Position numbers and translations under genes: made by a program
Assembly: GCA_018609055.1 (NCBI GenBank)
Contig: JABAYJ010000009.1
Location: 369,761-433,760, forward strand
Length of the DNA stretch: 64,000 nt
DNA from: Flavobacteriales bacterium
GTDB lineage: Bacteria; Bacteroidota; Bacteroidia; Flavobacteriales_D; CAJJDF01
Reading direction: 5' to 3'
Shown here: one piece after another, positions 35,394-45,608 of the stretch
How the letters are laid out: each line of letters begins with the position of its first letter
Position numbering within the stretch: the stretch's first letter is position 1
The notes under the pieces: generated by a model
Database searches by the model: none
Told to the model about the DNA's origin: nothing
The model's input: only the letters and a program-made list of their open reading frames with translations

Positions 35394-35472
35394 TTTTAAA
35401 GAAATACGTAGAGTATTCAAGACTAAAAAAAGAATCTAGTAATCTGTCACTAGCATCAAACGAAAATAATAA

Positions 35473-36000
35473 ATGATAACAATAATATCTGGTACCAATA
35501 GAAAAGCGAGTAACTCACTAAAAGTGTCAAAGCTTTATCAAGGTGCCTTAAAAAATAAAGGACTGGAAAGTCAAATACTTGATTTAGCTGAGCTTCCAAG
35601 TGATTTTATTACCAATATGTATGGAAACCATACAGAAGAGGTAATGCAATTGATAACTAAAAATATTACGAAAGCTTCGCAGTTTGTGTTTGTAATTCCT
35701 GAGTATAATGGAACTTACACTGGAATAGTAAAATTGCTTATTGATGGAGTTTCTCCAAGTTTTTTCAAAAACAAAAAAGCAATTTTGGTAGGAGTTGCAT
35801 CAGGTAGAGCTGGGAATATTGTAGGATTAGAGCAGTTTACAACAGTACTAAATCACCTTCATGTAGAAGTTTTATCAAACAAAGTGTTGTTGTCTCAAAT
35901 TGATGGACTATTAAACCCTTCAGGAGAAATTATTGATACTAAAACATTGGAGACTATAGATAATCAGTTAAATAAAATGATTGATTTACACTTGAATTAA
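35473..36000 (+). CDS. NADPH-dependent FMN reductase family protein
   Basis: The product has 175 residues and a flavodoxin-like fold. ISGTNRKASNSLKVS binds the FMN phosphate, VIPEYNGTYTGIVKLLIDG is the second FMN loop, and GVASGRAGN the third. It probably reduces flavin or quinones with NAD(P)H in the cytoplasm. It is 27 bp upstream of tpiA. Confidence 0.9.
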   Translation: MITIISGTNRKASNSLKVSKLYQGALKNKGLESQILDLAELPSDFITNMYGNHTEEVMQLITKNITKASQFVFVIPEYNGTYTGIVKLLIDGVSPSFFKNKKAILVGVASGRAGNIVGLEQFTTVLNHLHVEVLSNKVLLSQIDGLLNPSGEIIDTKTLETIDNQLNKMIDLHLN

Positions 36001-36027
36001 AATATAGTTAGAACGAATTCAAAACAA

Positions 36028-36795
36028 ATGAGAAAGAAAATTGTAGCAGGAAATTGGAAAATGAATCTTCTAGACATGGAGGTGATTAACTATTTAGTAG
36101 ACTTTAATTCTAAAAAAAACGAAATTAAAAGTGATGCAGAAGTAATCATTTTACCAGCAACCATTTATTTGGATACTATGATAAGTATGCCAGAATGGGA
36201 CGTGAAGATTGGAGCACAAAACTGCTCACAGTTTAATAATGGAGCCTACACAGGAGAAATGTCTGCTGCTATGCTAAGTGATTTTGATTATGATAAAGAG
36301 AATCTACATTATTGTTTAGTTGGTCATTCGGAACGAAGAGCCTATTTTAAAGAGACCAATGATGTATTTGCAGAGAAAGTAAATAGATTGATTGAGAATA
36401 AATTAAAGCCTATTTATTGCTGTGGTGAGGAGTTAACTGATAGAAAAGATGAAAAACATTTTTCTCTCGTGAAAAGTCAAATAGAGGAAGGGCTTTTTCA
36501 TTTGAAAGAAGAAGAGATTAAGCAAGTTGTTATTGCTTATGAGCCAGTATGGGCAATTGGTACAGGCGAAACAGCATCAAGTGAGCAGGCTCAAGAAATG
36601 CATGCTTACATAAGAACAATATTAACTGAAAAGTATGGAGCTGAAACAGCAGATTCTATTTCTATTCTTTACGGAGGAAGTTGCAAGCCCGATAATGCAA
36701 AAGAACTATTTAGTCAGCCAGATATTGATGGAGGTCTAATTGGCGGAGCATCTTTAGTTGTAGATTCATTTATTCAAATCATAAACTCATTTTAG
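36028..36795 (+). CDS. tpiA: triosephosphate isomerase
   Basis: The product has 255 residues, the normal length. AGNWKMN at the N-terminus, GHSERR (catalytic His), AYEPVWAIGTG (catalytic Glu) and LYGGSCKPDNA are all present. It interconverts dihydroxyacetone phosphate and glyceraldehyde-3-phosphate. prmA follows after one base. Confidence 0.98.
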   Translation: MRKKIVAGNWKMNLLDMEVINYLVDFNSKKNEIKSDAEVIILPATIYLDTMISMPEWDVKIGAQNCSQFNNGAYTGEMSAAMLSDFDYDKENLHYCLVGHSERRAYFKETNDVFAEKVNRLIENKLKPIYCCGEELTDRKDEKHFSLVKSQIEEGLFHLKEEEIKQVVIAYEPVWAIGTGETASSEQAQEMHAYIRTILTEKYGAETADSISILYGGSCKPDNAKELFSQPDIDGGLIGGASLVVDSFIQIINSF

Positions 36796-36796
36796 T

Positions 36797-37627
36797 ATGA
36801 ATTATATCCATTGCCATTTCGAACTTAGCGAACCTATTCCTTGGAGTGAAATATTGATTACATATCTTGCTGAGATAGAGTTCGAGAGTTTTGAGCAGAA
36901 TAAAAATATTGTAGATGCTTACATTCAAAAGCCATTGTTTGATGAAGCTAAATTAAATGAAGTTGTAGAAACCATTAAAACGGAAGTAACCTTCTCTCAC
37001 AAAGAAATTGAGGATGAGAACTGGAATGCTCAATGGGAAAGTAGCTTTTCGCCTATTTACATTGATAAACAATGTATTATACGTGCTCCATTTCACGAAA
37101 AGGAAGAAGGGTTTGAGCAAGAAATAATCATAAACCCACAAATGTCTTTTGGAACTGGGCATCATCAGACTACCTACTTGATAATGAAATCAATGTTTGG
37201 CATAGATTTTGAAAATAAATCAGTATTGGATATGGGCTCAGGAACTGGGATTTTGGCAATATTAGCCGAGAAATTGGGTTGTAAAGAAGCAGTAGCGATT
37301 GATATTCAAGATTGGGCTTACCACAATACAATAGATAACTTGGCTTTGAATAATTGCACTAAAATTAAGGTACAAGAAGGAGGAGCAGAGCTACTTATAG
37401 ATGAAGATAAGTACGAAATTGTATTAGCGAACATCAATAGAAATATCCTAACTAATGATATGAAACACTACGTTTCGAGTATGAAAAAAGGGGCAGAAAT
37501 ATACTTTAGCGGATTTTATACTGCAGATGTTTCTATTATCGAAAAGGAAGCCAATAATAATGGTCTTACTATGATAGAGGCTAAAGAAAGAGAAGGTTGG
37601 GCTATGGTGAGGTGTACCAAAGACTAA
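36797..37627 (+). CDS. prmA: ribosomal protein L11 methyltransferase
   Basis: The product has 276 residues. An N-terminal substrate-recognition domain (about 1-95) precedes a SAM domain with MSFGTGHHQTT near 116-126, VLDMGSGTGILAILAEKLG near 141-159 and LANINRNIL. These are PrmA-specific. It methylates uL11. The tpiA-prmA link is common in Bacteroidetes. Confidence 0.95.
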   Translation: MNYIHCHFELSEPIPWSEILITYLAEIEFESFEQNKNIVDAYIQKPLFDEAKLNEVVETIKTEVTFSHKEIEDENWNAQWESSFSPIYIDKQCIIRAPFHEKEEGFEQEIIINPQMSFGTGHHQTTYLIMKSMFGIDFENKSVLDMGSGTGILAILAEKLGCKEAVAIDIQDWAYHNTIDNLALNNCTKIKVQEGGAELLIDEDKYEIVLANINRNILTNDMKHYVSSMKKGAEIYFSGFYTADVSIIEKEANNNGLTMIEAKEREGWAMVRCTKD

Positions 37628-37650
37628 CTTTCATTAATATTAAAAGAATT

Positions 37651-40600
37651 ATGAGACAACTACTTACAATAACTTTGTTGCTACTAGCTAGCCTAAGTTT
37701 TGGGCAAGTTTCTGAGTTTAGAACTCCCGAAAAAGAATTTATTGAAGATGTAGAAAATTTCATAAAGGCCTTTGATAAAGACTTATCTAAGCAGTATTCT
37801 AAGGAATTAGAACGATTATATGCTTCTAAATATGGTGCTGCACAACAGCAAGAGATTGTGAAGTTTGCAAACTTAATGCTCAAGAAAAAATTCAAGGCAA
37901 AGTCTGATTTTGTCAACTACTTTGGGTCAATTATTGGTTATGCCAAAACACAACAATTTAAACCAGAAGAATTTGCTAATTGGTTTGAAACACTTAATGT
38001 TCTAACAAAGTCGAGTAATAAAAAAAGGTTGAGTACTTTTTTAAAGTTCACAAATGGTTTTTTTAATAGATATGAAATAAATTCAAGTTCATCTGTAAAA
38101 TGGAAACTTGTTAAAGGAGATTATACTTTTTACGAAAAAAACGGAGCATTTGTAAAATTTACAAATACTAGTTTGGTGTGTTATTCTAAAAATGATAGTT
38201 CAAAAATATACGATACTCAAGGAGAGTTTAATGTATTGACAAATCAATTTAAAGGTAATAAGGGAACAGTAAATTGGGAAAGAGTTAAATTACCAAAGAA
38301 TGAAACCTATGCAGTGCTTAGTTCATATAGGATAAACACTAAAAGTGCTGGGTTTGATGCAGACTCTGTTTTGATGTATTCAGCATTTTTAAAAACACCA
38401 CAATCAGGGAAATTGAGAGAGAAGGTTATCACTTTTACTACAAAAGAAAGAGCCCAATATCCTGCATTTACATCTTATAATCAAGAAGTTGAAATAAAAG
38501 ATGTTTTTAAAAATATTGACTATAGAGGAGAATTTAATTTAGTAGGAGAGTATTTTAAAGGCGGTTCAAGCTCTGGTAGTAAAGCCACAATTATCCTTAA
38601 TAAAGCAGGGGGAAAATTCATGGAAGTTAGTTCTAGAGACATCAACATGAATTCTAAGAAGATCAGTGCAGTAAACTCTAATCTTATTATATATTTAAAA
38701 GACGAGGAAACTATAACTCAATCATTATGTAATTACAGTTATTTTGTTGAGGACAAAAAAGTTAATATCTCTCGTGTTTCTAACAAATCAATAAATTATC
38801 CTTATTTCAGTTCGTTTCATCAGATGGCTTTTAAAGTAAATGAAATTTCTTGGGAAGAAGGAAAAGACATACTCTTATTTAAGGGATTAGCTGGTTCAAC
38901 TGATAACGAAGCATCTTTTGAATCCTCTAATTATCTTGACCCACAGAGTATTTCTGGATTTAAATTAGGATCAATTAACTTAGTTAGGGAACTAAATGAA
39001 TATCAAATTTCTTTTGAAGAGGGGAAACCAATATCGAGTGTTCAATTTGCAATTTACTGCAAAGCTCTGTTGGATGATGTAACACCATATCTGTTCGAAA
39101 TGGCTAATCTTGGACTTATTAATTACGATTGCAAAGCCAAGCAGATTACTATTAATCCTAAGCTGGAAACATACCTAGCTTCTAATGCTAGAGAAGGTGA
39201 TTACGACAATATTTTCATTTCATCCAATCCTAAGAATGGTGAAAATGCATCTCTTGATATGAGTACAATGGATTTAACTATTTCTGGAATTAGAAATTTT
39301 GATATTAGTAAACGAAAATTTGTTCGTATTTATCCTAAAGAGGGAAAAATTGTAGTGAAGAAAGATCGAAACATGGAGTTTTCTGGAGTAATTAATGCTG
39401 GTAGAACAGAGTATTTTGGTTCTTATATTGCATTTGATTATAAGAAGTTTAACCTTAGTTTTAAAAATTTAGATTCGTTAAGATTAAGAGTTTATCCTAT
39501 TGAACAAAACTCTAAACAGCAACAAGTTCGATTGATATCTAAATTATATGATTTGGATGGAAAGATTATTATTGATGATCCGATAAATAAATCAGGGAAA
39601 GACAAAGACTTCGCTCATTATCCTTTATTATCGATAGATAATTCTCCTCGAATTTTTTATAATCAACCTCAAATTTTAAAAGGTGTTTATGATAGTACAA
39701 CTTTTTATTTTGAAGTAGATCCATTTGAAATGGATAGCTTACTTACATTCTCAAATTCTGGAATTGCATTCTCTGGAAAGTTCTCATCTTCGGATATATT
39801 TCCTGTAATAGAACAAACTGTAGTGTTAATGGATGATTATGTTTTAGGATTTAAATTAAACAATGTAACCGAAAAAATATACTCTCAATCTGCTGATTAC
39901 AGTGACATCCTTACATTAAATAGTAAAGGACTTACAGGTAAGGGAATGTTGAGTTTTATCACATCATCAGCATTGTCTGAGCAGATTACTTTCTTCCCCG
40001 ATTCATTAGTTGCAAAAACTGGTAACTACATCAATAAATCACAGACTTTACCAAACTTTCCTGAGATTACAAGTGGTAATTGTTATGTTACTTTTCAACC
40101 TCAGAAAGGAATTTGGAAGGCTAAGAACATTGATAATACTATGAAAGTATATGGAGATGGTAAAACCACTTTTGATGGAACAATTACTTTAACCAAAGAA
40201 AAAATGACTGGAACAGGTACATTAGTTTCTGAAAGGATAGAGGTTAATTCTGAAGACTTTATTTTTGGTCAAAATAATTTAGATGGACTATCTGCCAATT
40301 TCAAATTGAATGGAAAAGAAGAAGGAGATCCACCATCATTAGAAGCTAGTAATATGAAAATGGCTCTTGATTTTGAAAACAGAAAAGGAAATTTTGCATC
40401 TAATTCTGGAACATCAACAATTGAGTTTCCATTAAATAGATACACAGCAAGCACAGATGAATTTGATTGGTTGATGGACGAAAACCTAATGAATTTTAAA
40501 AAGGTTATTGATACTGCTAATTTTCAGAATTATGACGAAAACAAAAACCTTAAACCAAACTTTGTTTCTGCTGTGGCTGAGCAAAACCAATTAGGCTTTT

Positions 40601-42093
40601 TCTCTGGATTTGCCACTTACTTAATTGATAGTAATTTAATTAAATGTCAGGAAATACCTTATATAGTTGTTGCCGACTCTAGAATTATTCCTAAAAATGG
40701 AGAATGGTGTATTCTTGAAAGTGGTACTTTACCCGATTTAATAGGAGCGAGTATTGTGTCTAGTTACACGACTAAATATCATAATTTTCAGAATGCTGAA
40801 GTGGTGATTTCTTCGAGTACAGCTTACACAGCTAATGGAAACTACATTGTTTCTTCAGATAAATCTATAAACAGTAAAGTGTATTTTTCTAAAATAGAAC
40901 CTAATGCAGAAGGTATTACAGTCGCTGAAGGTTATATAGAAGAGGATTCTAACTTTTATTTAAGTCCACAGTTTAAGTACTACGGAGACATTTTTGTAAA
41001 AGGAAACGAAGTAGGAGCGAACTATGATGGGCAAACCAAAATTATTACTAAATGTGAAGAACTGGCTGTAGATTGGATTCAATTTAAAGCAATGGTAGAT
41101 ACTAGTAAAATTATTATTCCATTGGGAGAATCTTTTATTGGTAAAGCATCAGGGCCAGTAATTGGTTTTGATGGGTCTGTTTCATTCTACTCTTTTTTTT
41201 TAGCGGATAAAATTCAAGAAAGTGATCAAGAGTTTACTCCATCTGATGGATTTTTATCTTACAACAACCAAAAAGGATTGTTTGAGATTGGTGCTAAGGA
41301 AAAGCTTTTGAATAACAGAGTAAAAGGGAATTACATAAGTTTTGATGATGAGAACTGTAGTTTTAAATCTATTGGTGAAGTAAATATTACCAAGGGTAAA
41401 GATCAAATGCAGGTTTCAATGATTGGGGAGATGGAGTATAATAAGTTAAACGATACTGCTCTTAAGATTAATACTACAATGAGTATTCAGTTTCCATTTA
41501 ATATGATGGCTATTAATCAAATAAAAACAGAAATAGCTAAAACTCAGGTTCAGGAGTTAATTGATATTACCAAGTCTAATTATGATTTGTATGTAACGAA
41601 TACAACAGACGAAAAAACGGCTAAGGAGTTCTATACAAACGGACGTATTGCTAAATTCCCTAAAGAGATGTTTAGTACAATGACTCTGTTTGATTTAGAG
41701 TTTTATTGGGATGAGGCAAATCAAGCATTCATGGCAAAAGGATTTGCTAATATAGCAACACTTGGTACTCACCAAATATTCAGAAGATGTAAAATTTATG
41801 TGAAAATTGAAAAACGTAAATCTGGTGATAGAATAGGAATAATGATTGAATATAAGCCGCAAGGGTTCTATTATTTCTCTTATAAAAATGGGGAGCTAAC
41901 AACTTATTCTACTGATAAAGCTTACAATGATATTATTGAAAACACTCCAGCTAAAGATACTGAGGTAAAGGGTTCTAAAGGGCAAGAAGATTTTTATTAT
42001 GGATTATCTAGTAAATCAAAACCATTAATTTTCCTAAGCTACTTTGAAGAAGCTGAAGGTTTTGATGATGATGATGACGAAGACGAAGATTAA
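37651..42093 (+). CDS. very large secreted protein of unknown function (1480 residues)
   Basis: The start is set at ATG 37651 because it opens a signal peptide (MRQLLTITLLLLASLSFGQ). An in-frame ATG at 37597 would overlap prmA and hide the signal. The mature chain is beta-rich without membrane helices, Cys pairs or a T9SS C-terminal domain. Several stretches share a 'filter-like' pattern of alternating polar residues around F-G-I/L-T-G motifs, for example LTLNSKGLTGKGMLSF and ITLTKEKMTGTGTLVSE, hinting at repeated sandwich or solenoid units. It ends in an Asp/Glu run of about ten residues. I do not recognise the family. It is followed by plsY after 3 bp and lies in a long envelope/housekeeping operon. 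Periplasmic or outer-membrane-associated location is inferred. Confidence 0.8.
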   Translation: MRQLLTITLLLLASLSFGQVSEFRTPEKEFIEDVENFIKAFDKDLSKQYSKELERLYASKYGAAQQQEIVKFANLMLKKKFKAKSDFVNYFGSIIGYAKTQQFKPEEFANWFETLNVLTKSSNKKRLSTFLKFTNGFFNRYEINSSSSVKWKLVKGDYTFYEKNGAFVKFTNTSLVCYSKNDSSKIYDTQGEFNVLTNQFKGNKGTVNWERVKLPKNETYAVLSSYRINTKSAGFDADSVLMYSAFLKTPQSGKLREKVITFTTKERAQYPAFTSYNQEVEIKDVFKNIDYRGEFNLVGEYFKGGSSSGSKATIILNKAGGKFMEVSSRDINMNSKKISAVNSNLIIYLKDEETITQSLCNYSYFVEDKKVNISRVSNKSINYPYFSSFHQMAFKVNEISWEEGKDILLFKGLAGSTDNEASFESSNYLDPQSISGFKLGSINLVRELNEYQISFEEGKPISSVQFAIYCKALLDDVTPYLFEMANLGLINYDCKAKQITINPKLETYLASNAREGDYDNIFISSNPKNGENASLDMSTMDLTISGIRNFDISKRKFVRIYPKEGKIVVKKDRNMEFSGVINAGRTEYFGSYIAFDYKKFNLSFKNLDSLRLRVYPIEQNSKQQQVRLISKLYDLDGKIIIDDPINKSGKDKDFAHYPLLSIDNSPRIFYNQPQILKGVYDSTTFYFEVDPFEMDSLLTFSNSGIAFSGKFSSSDIFPVIEQTVVLMDDYVLGFKLNNVTEKIYSQSADYSDILTLNSKGLTGKGMLSFITSSALSEQITFFPDSLVAKTGNYINKSQTLPNFPEITSGNCYVTFQPQKGIWKAKNIDNTMKVYGDGKTTFDGTITLTKEKMTGTGTLVSERIEVNSEDFIFGQNNLDGLSANFKLNGKEEGDPPSLEASNMKMALDFENRKGNFASNSGTSTIEFPLNRYTASTDEFDWLMDENLMNFKKVIDTANFQNYDENKNLKPNFVSAVAEQNQLGFFSGFATYLIDSNLIKCQEIPYIVVADSRIIPKNGEWCILESGTLPDLIGASIVSSYTTKYHNFQNAEVVISSSTAYTANGNYIVSSDKSINSKVYFSKIEPNAEGITVAEGYIEEDSNFYLSPQFKYYGDIFVKGNEVGANYDGQTKIITKCEELAVDWIQFKAMVDTSKIIIPLGESFIGKASGPVIGFDGSVSFYSFFLADKIQESDQEFTPSDGFLSYNNQKGLFEIGAKEKLLNNRVKGNYISFDDENCSFKSIGEVNITKGKDQMQVSMIGEMEYNKLNDTALKINTTMSIQFPFNMMAINQIKTEIAKTQVQELIDITKSNYDLYVTNTTDEKTAKEFYTNGRIAKFPKEMFSTMTLFDLEFYWDEANQAFMAKGFANIATLGTHQIFRRCKIYVKIEKRKSGDRIGIMIEYKPQGFYYFSYKNGELTTYSTDKAYNDIIENTPAKDTEVKGSKGQEDFYYGLSSKSKPLIFLSYFEEAEGFDDDDDEDED

Positions 42094-42096
42094 ATT

Positions 42097-42711
42097 ATGA
42101 CAGGATTATTTATTGCATTTCTGGTTTTATCTTATTTAATTGGTTCTATCCCGACAGCAGTTTGGGTTGGAAAAGCCTTTTATAAAAAGGATGTAAGAGA
42201 TTTTGGGAGTAATAATGCCGGAGCTACCAATACATTTAGAGTTTTAGGTGTAAAAGCAGGGATTCCAGTTTTACTTATTGATGTACTAAAAGGGTGGTTT
42301 TGTGCCTATATGTTAGCTTGGCAATTACATCCAAGCTTCTTATCCAATCCTGCAGTAAATACACAAGTTGCTTTTGGTATAGCTGCAATAGTTGGTCACA
42401 TTTATCCAGTTTTTGCAGGTTTTAGAGGAGGTAAAGGAGTTGCAACTACTTTAGGAATTATCATTGCGCTTCATGTAGAAGCATCATTATCATGCTTTGC
42501 AGTATTTATTGTAATGCTACTCATAACAAGAATTGTTTCTTTATCATCTATGGTAGCGGCAATTACATTTCCTCTTTTTGTTTGCTTTGTTTTTCCAGAA
42601 TCGTATAATTCATTAGTAATATTTTCTATTGTTATGAGTGTACTTATTTTAGCAACTCATACCAAAAATATTCAGAGACTTTTGAAAGGAGAAGAGAAGA
42701 AGATTTTTTAA
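42097..42711 (+). CDS. plsY: glycerol-3-phosphate acyltransferase PlsY
   Basis: The product has 204 residues and about five to six membrane segments. The three PlsY motifs are seen: SYLIGSIPTAVWVGK near 14-28, DFGSNNAGATNTFRVLG near 36-52 and AGFRGGKGVATTLG near 107-120. It transfers acyl from acyl phosphate to glycerol-3-phosphate, starting phospholipid synthesis. Confidence 0.97.
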   Translation: MTGLFIAFLVLSYLIGSIPTAVWVGKAFYKKDVRDFGSNNAGATNTFRVLGVKAGIPVLLIDVLKGWFCAYMLAWQLHPSFLSNPAVNTQVAFGIAAIVGHIYPVFAGFRGGKGVATTLGIIIALHVEASLSCFAVFIVMLLITRIVSLSSMVAAITFPLFVCFVFPESYNSLVIFSIVMSVLILATHTKNIQRLLKGEEKKIF

Positions 42712-42737
42712 AATTAATAAATAGTCTATTTTTGCAT

Positions 42738-43769
42738 ATGCAAAACCCAATCTTTGATAAAACTCAGTTAAACTCTTTGTTTGACGAATTACAAAAGGCA
42801 AAAACCATTCTTATTTTTGGTCACAAAAGCCCAGATGGAGATTCGATAGGATCTACTTTGGCACTTCACCATTACTTGACTAAAAAGGGAATAAAGTCTC
42901 AAGTAATTCACCCAGATGGATTTCCTAATTTCTTGAAATGGATGCCAGCAACTGATTCTATTTTATTATTTGATAAGCATAAAGATCAAGTAACCGAACT
43001 AATTGCTAAGGCTGATGTTATTTTTAATTTAGATTATAATGAACAGTCAAGAGTAGGAAGAGACTTAGGTGAATTATTGGTAAACTCCAATGCTACCAAA
43101 GTAATTATAGATCATCATCAACAGCCAGATGATTTTGCAACCTATACTTTTTCGGATACCAATTCATGTTCTACCGCACAGTTAGTGTATGAATTTATAG
43201 AATCTAACAATGATTTAGAATTATTAGATGAAACAATAGGGAACTGTATTTACACAGGACTTTTAACCGATACAGGTTCTTTTAGATTTCCTTCAGTAAC
43301 TCCTAAAACACATTTAATAGCTGCAGATTTAATCTCAAAAGGAGTTATTCATTCAACTATTCACGAGCAATTATTTGATATTAATACTCCCGAAAGATTA
43401 AAGCTATTGGGTTATACTTTAAACAATAAATTGGAAGTGTTACCTGAGCTTAATACAGCAATTATTAGTTTGACAGTTAAAGAGATGCTGGATCACAAAA
43501 CTCAAAAAGGATATACCGAAGGTTTTGTAAACACTGCTCTTTCTATCTTTGGAGTTAATTTGGCTGTATTTGTAAAAGAAGATACACACATTGTAAAAAT
43601 CTCTTTCAGGTCTAAAGGAGATATTCCTGTAAACGAATTTTCTAAGCTTCACTTTGGTGGAGGAGGACACATTAATGCTGCCGGTGGAGCAAGTAAAATG
43701 TCTGTAGAAGAAACAGTGAACAAAATAAAGGCTGAACTTCCTGCGTTTTTAGAACAATTAAAAAACTAA
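42738..43769 (+). CDS. nrnA: DHH/DHHA1 phosphoesterase, NrnA-like (nanoRNase / PAP phosphatase)
   Basis: The ATG at 42738 gives MQNPIFDKTQL; a TTG at 42732 is a weaker alternative. The product has 343 residues. DHH-domain motifs: GHKSPDGDSIGSTLAL, NLDYNEQSRVG, IIDHHQQPD and TGLLTDTGSFRF. The DHHA1 end has SFRSKGDIPVNEFSKLHFGGGGHINAAGG. It likely degrades short oligoribonucleotides and/or 3'-phosphoadenosine phosphate. The next gene is the GldI-like lipoprotein, an order I recall from other Flavobacteria. Confidence 0.92.
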   Translation: MQNPIFDKTQLNSLFDELQKAKTILIFGHKSPDGDSIGSTLALHHYLTKKGIKSQVIHPDGFPNFLKWMPATDSILLFDKHKDQVTELIAKADVIFNLDYNEQSRVGRDLGELLVNSNATKVIIDHHQQPDDFATYTFSDTNSCSTAQLVYEFIESNNDLELLDETIGNCIYTGLLTDTGSFRFPSVTPKTHLIAADLISKGVIHSTIHEQLFDINTPERLKLLGYTLNNKLEVLPELNTAIISLTVKEMLDHKTQKGYTEGFVNTALSIFGVNLAVFVKEDTHIVKISFRSKGDIPVNEFSKLHFGGGGHINAAGGASKMSVEETVNKIKAELPAFLEQLKN

Positions 43770-43772
43770 TCC

Positions 43773-44291
43773 ATGAAAAAGTATTTCCTTTTTTTTCTAG
43801 TTATTTCTCTTGTATTCTCTTGTAAAGAGGACAAGCCAAAAGAGGAGACTATTCTCGTCCCTAGCAGAAACGAAACTGCTGACATGAACAAAACTTGGAC
43901 TCTTGAAGAACAAGAAATAATCAATCAGTTTGTAGAGCGAAACCAATGGGAAATGACTACTTCCGAATCTGGATTAAGGTATTTTATTTACAAAGAGGGA
44001 ACAGGAGATAAAGCTGAACCAGGAATGAAAGCCATGGTAGAATATAGTATTTCATTATTAGATGGAACTGAAGTTTATTCCTCTAAAGAAATTGGTCCAC
44101 AACCATTTAGAATAGAGAATAGTGATGTAGAGCCAGGGTTACATGAAGGAATTACCTATATGAAAGTAGGGGATAAGGCAAAAATTATTATTCCATATTT
44201 TCTTGCTCACGGATTAATGGGCGATCAAATGAGTATCCCTCCATTAACTACTTTAATATTTGATATTAGGTTATTGGGATTATCTAAGTAA
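43773..44291 (+). CDS. gldI: FKBP-type peptidyl-prolyl isomerase lipoprotein (GldI-like)
   Basis: The product has 172 residues: a lipoprotein signal with Cys at 17 (LVISLVFSC), a linker, and an FKBP domain from about 75 (GMKAMVEYSISLLDGTEVYSS, EPGLHEGITYMKVGDKAKIIIPYFLAHG). The WEMTTSESGLRYFIYKEGTG entry and position after the DHH gene match GldI, needed for gliding in F. johnsoniae. It probably assists folding of exported proteins in the periplasm. It could be another FKBP lipoprotein; no gliding proof exists here. Confidence 0.82.
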   Translation: MKKYFLFFLVISLVFSCKEDKPKEETILVPSRNETADMNKTWTLEEQEIINQFVERNQWEMTTSESGLRYFIYKEGTGDKAEPGMKAMVEYSISLLDGTEVYSSKEIGPQPFRIENSDVEPGLHEGITYMKVGDKAKIIIPYFLAHGLMGDQMSIPPLTTLIFDIRLLGLSK

Positions 44292-44352
44292 TTTCCATCA
44301 CAATAAATTCTGCTTTAATTCATTATATTTGAGTAACACGTAATCTTACTCA

Positions 44353-45534
44353 ATGAAATTTCTATTCAAATTATTTAAAAAGCTTGTTATCGCATTAATA
44401 GTGATAATTGGGATTGCTGTAATATTGCTTTACGCTACCAACAATCAGTATATTTTCAGAGGAGTTCAATTAACTTATTTACAAGGGAATACTACCGCTA
44501 ATATTGATGACAGACTAGATTTTGATACTCGAATGATTCCTAATGGAGAGATTCAAGAATGGGAATTGAGTGATAATTACAATAAAATTCCATTAACTGA
44601 TACATTAACAGCAGTATTAGCAAAATTTAAAGCAGCAGGTTTCCTTATTATCAAAGATGGTAAAATCCTTAATGAACAGTATTATAATGGATATTCTGAT
44701 ACGAGTTTAACCAACTCTTTTTCTGTATCCAAAACCATGTTAACCATGATGCTTGGTAAAGCTATCGAAGAAGGATACATCAAAGGATTGGATCAGTCAA
44801 TTGTAGATTTTTTACCAGAATATAAAGATGATTCCTTGGCTCAATTATGTACTGTTGGTGATTTATCCTCTATGACAGCAGGATACGATTGGAGTGAAAG
44901 TTATTACTTACCACTTAATCCAACAGCTAAAGCTTATTACGGAAGAGACATTACAGAGCAAATGCTAAGCAGAGGTTTTGTGAAAGAATCGGGAAAGGAA
45001 TTTGAATACCTATCTGGTGTAACTCAATTACTAGGAATAGTTGTTCGTAGATCTATCGATAAGCCTCTCTCGCAGTATTTATCCGAAAAGTTTTGGAAAC
45101 CCTTGGGAATGAGAACTCCTGCTTACTGGGCACTCGATAATCCTGATGGAATGGAAAAATCTTATTGTTGCGTTTATTCAAATGCTAGGGATTTTGCCAA
45201 GTTTGGGCAGTTAATCCTTCAAGATGGAAAATGGAACGGAAAGCAATTGTTGGATTCTAGTTTTGTTGCCTTAATGAAAACTCCAAACCTAATTGCTTTC
45301 TCTAAAGTAGAGCAGCCTATTTATGGCTATTCCCTTTGGTTAGATTATGACCACACAACTCCATTTTATTCTCTTATCGGTCATTTAGGACAATACATTG
45401 CTGTAGTTCCTGATCACAATATGGTAATAGTTCGTTTAGGAAAAATTAGAGATAGAAGAGACACTAAAAATGGAGTTCTACCAGGTAATGATTTGTATTA
45501 TTACGTGGATGAAGTGGTTAAGATGATTAACTAA
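44353..45534 (+). CDS. membrane-anchored serine hydrolase (class C beta-lactamase fold)
   Basis: The product has 393 residues. An N-terminal hydrophobic anchor (about 8-28) is followed by the beta-lactamase/esterase core: SVSK (SxxK nucleophile) near 124-127, EYLSGVTQLL at the YxS/N position, and GHLGQY as the HxG-type third box. It resembles 6-aminohexanoate-dimer hydrolase-type enzymes rather than true beta-lactamases. The substrate is unknown, and it acts outside the cytoplasmic membrane. Confidence 0.88.
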   Translation: MKFLFKLFKKLVIALIVIIGIAVILLYATNNQYIFRGVQLTYLQGNTTANIDDRLDFDTRMIPNGEIQEWELSDNYNKIPLTDTLTAVLAKFKAAGFLIIKDGKILNEQYYNGYSDTSLTNSFSVSKTMLTMMLGKAIEEGYIKGLDQSIVDFLPEYKDDSLAQLCTVGDLSSMTAGYDWSESYYLPLNPTAKAYYGRDITEQMLSRGFVKESGKEFEYLSGVTQLLGIVVRRSIDKPLSQYLSEKFWKPLGMRTPAYWALDNPDGMEKSYCCVYSNARDFAKFGQLILQDGKWNGKQLLDSSFVALMKTPNLIAFSKVEQPIYGYSLWLDYDHTTPFYSLIGHLGQYIAVVPDHNMVIVRLGKIRDRRDTKNGVLPGNDLYYYVDEVVKMIN

Positions 45535-45551
45535 AGTAAATTATTAGTCAT

Positions 45552-45585
45552 AAAAAAACACCTAGTATTTACTAGGTGTTTTTTT
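45552..45585. terminator. bidirectional terminator
   Basis: AAAAAAACACCTAGT, short loop, ACTAGGTGTTTTTTT. It lies between the convergent serine hydrolase gene and the M48-like gene remnant. Confidence 0.9.
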
Positions 45586-45608
45586 GTTATAAAACTTATT
45601 AAAGAGTC

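Noticed and set aside
42727..42734. TATTTTTG as promoter of nrnA
   Set aside because: It lies only 3 bp before the ATG, so transcription would begin inside the gene.
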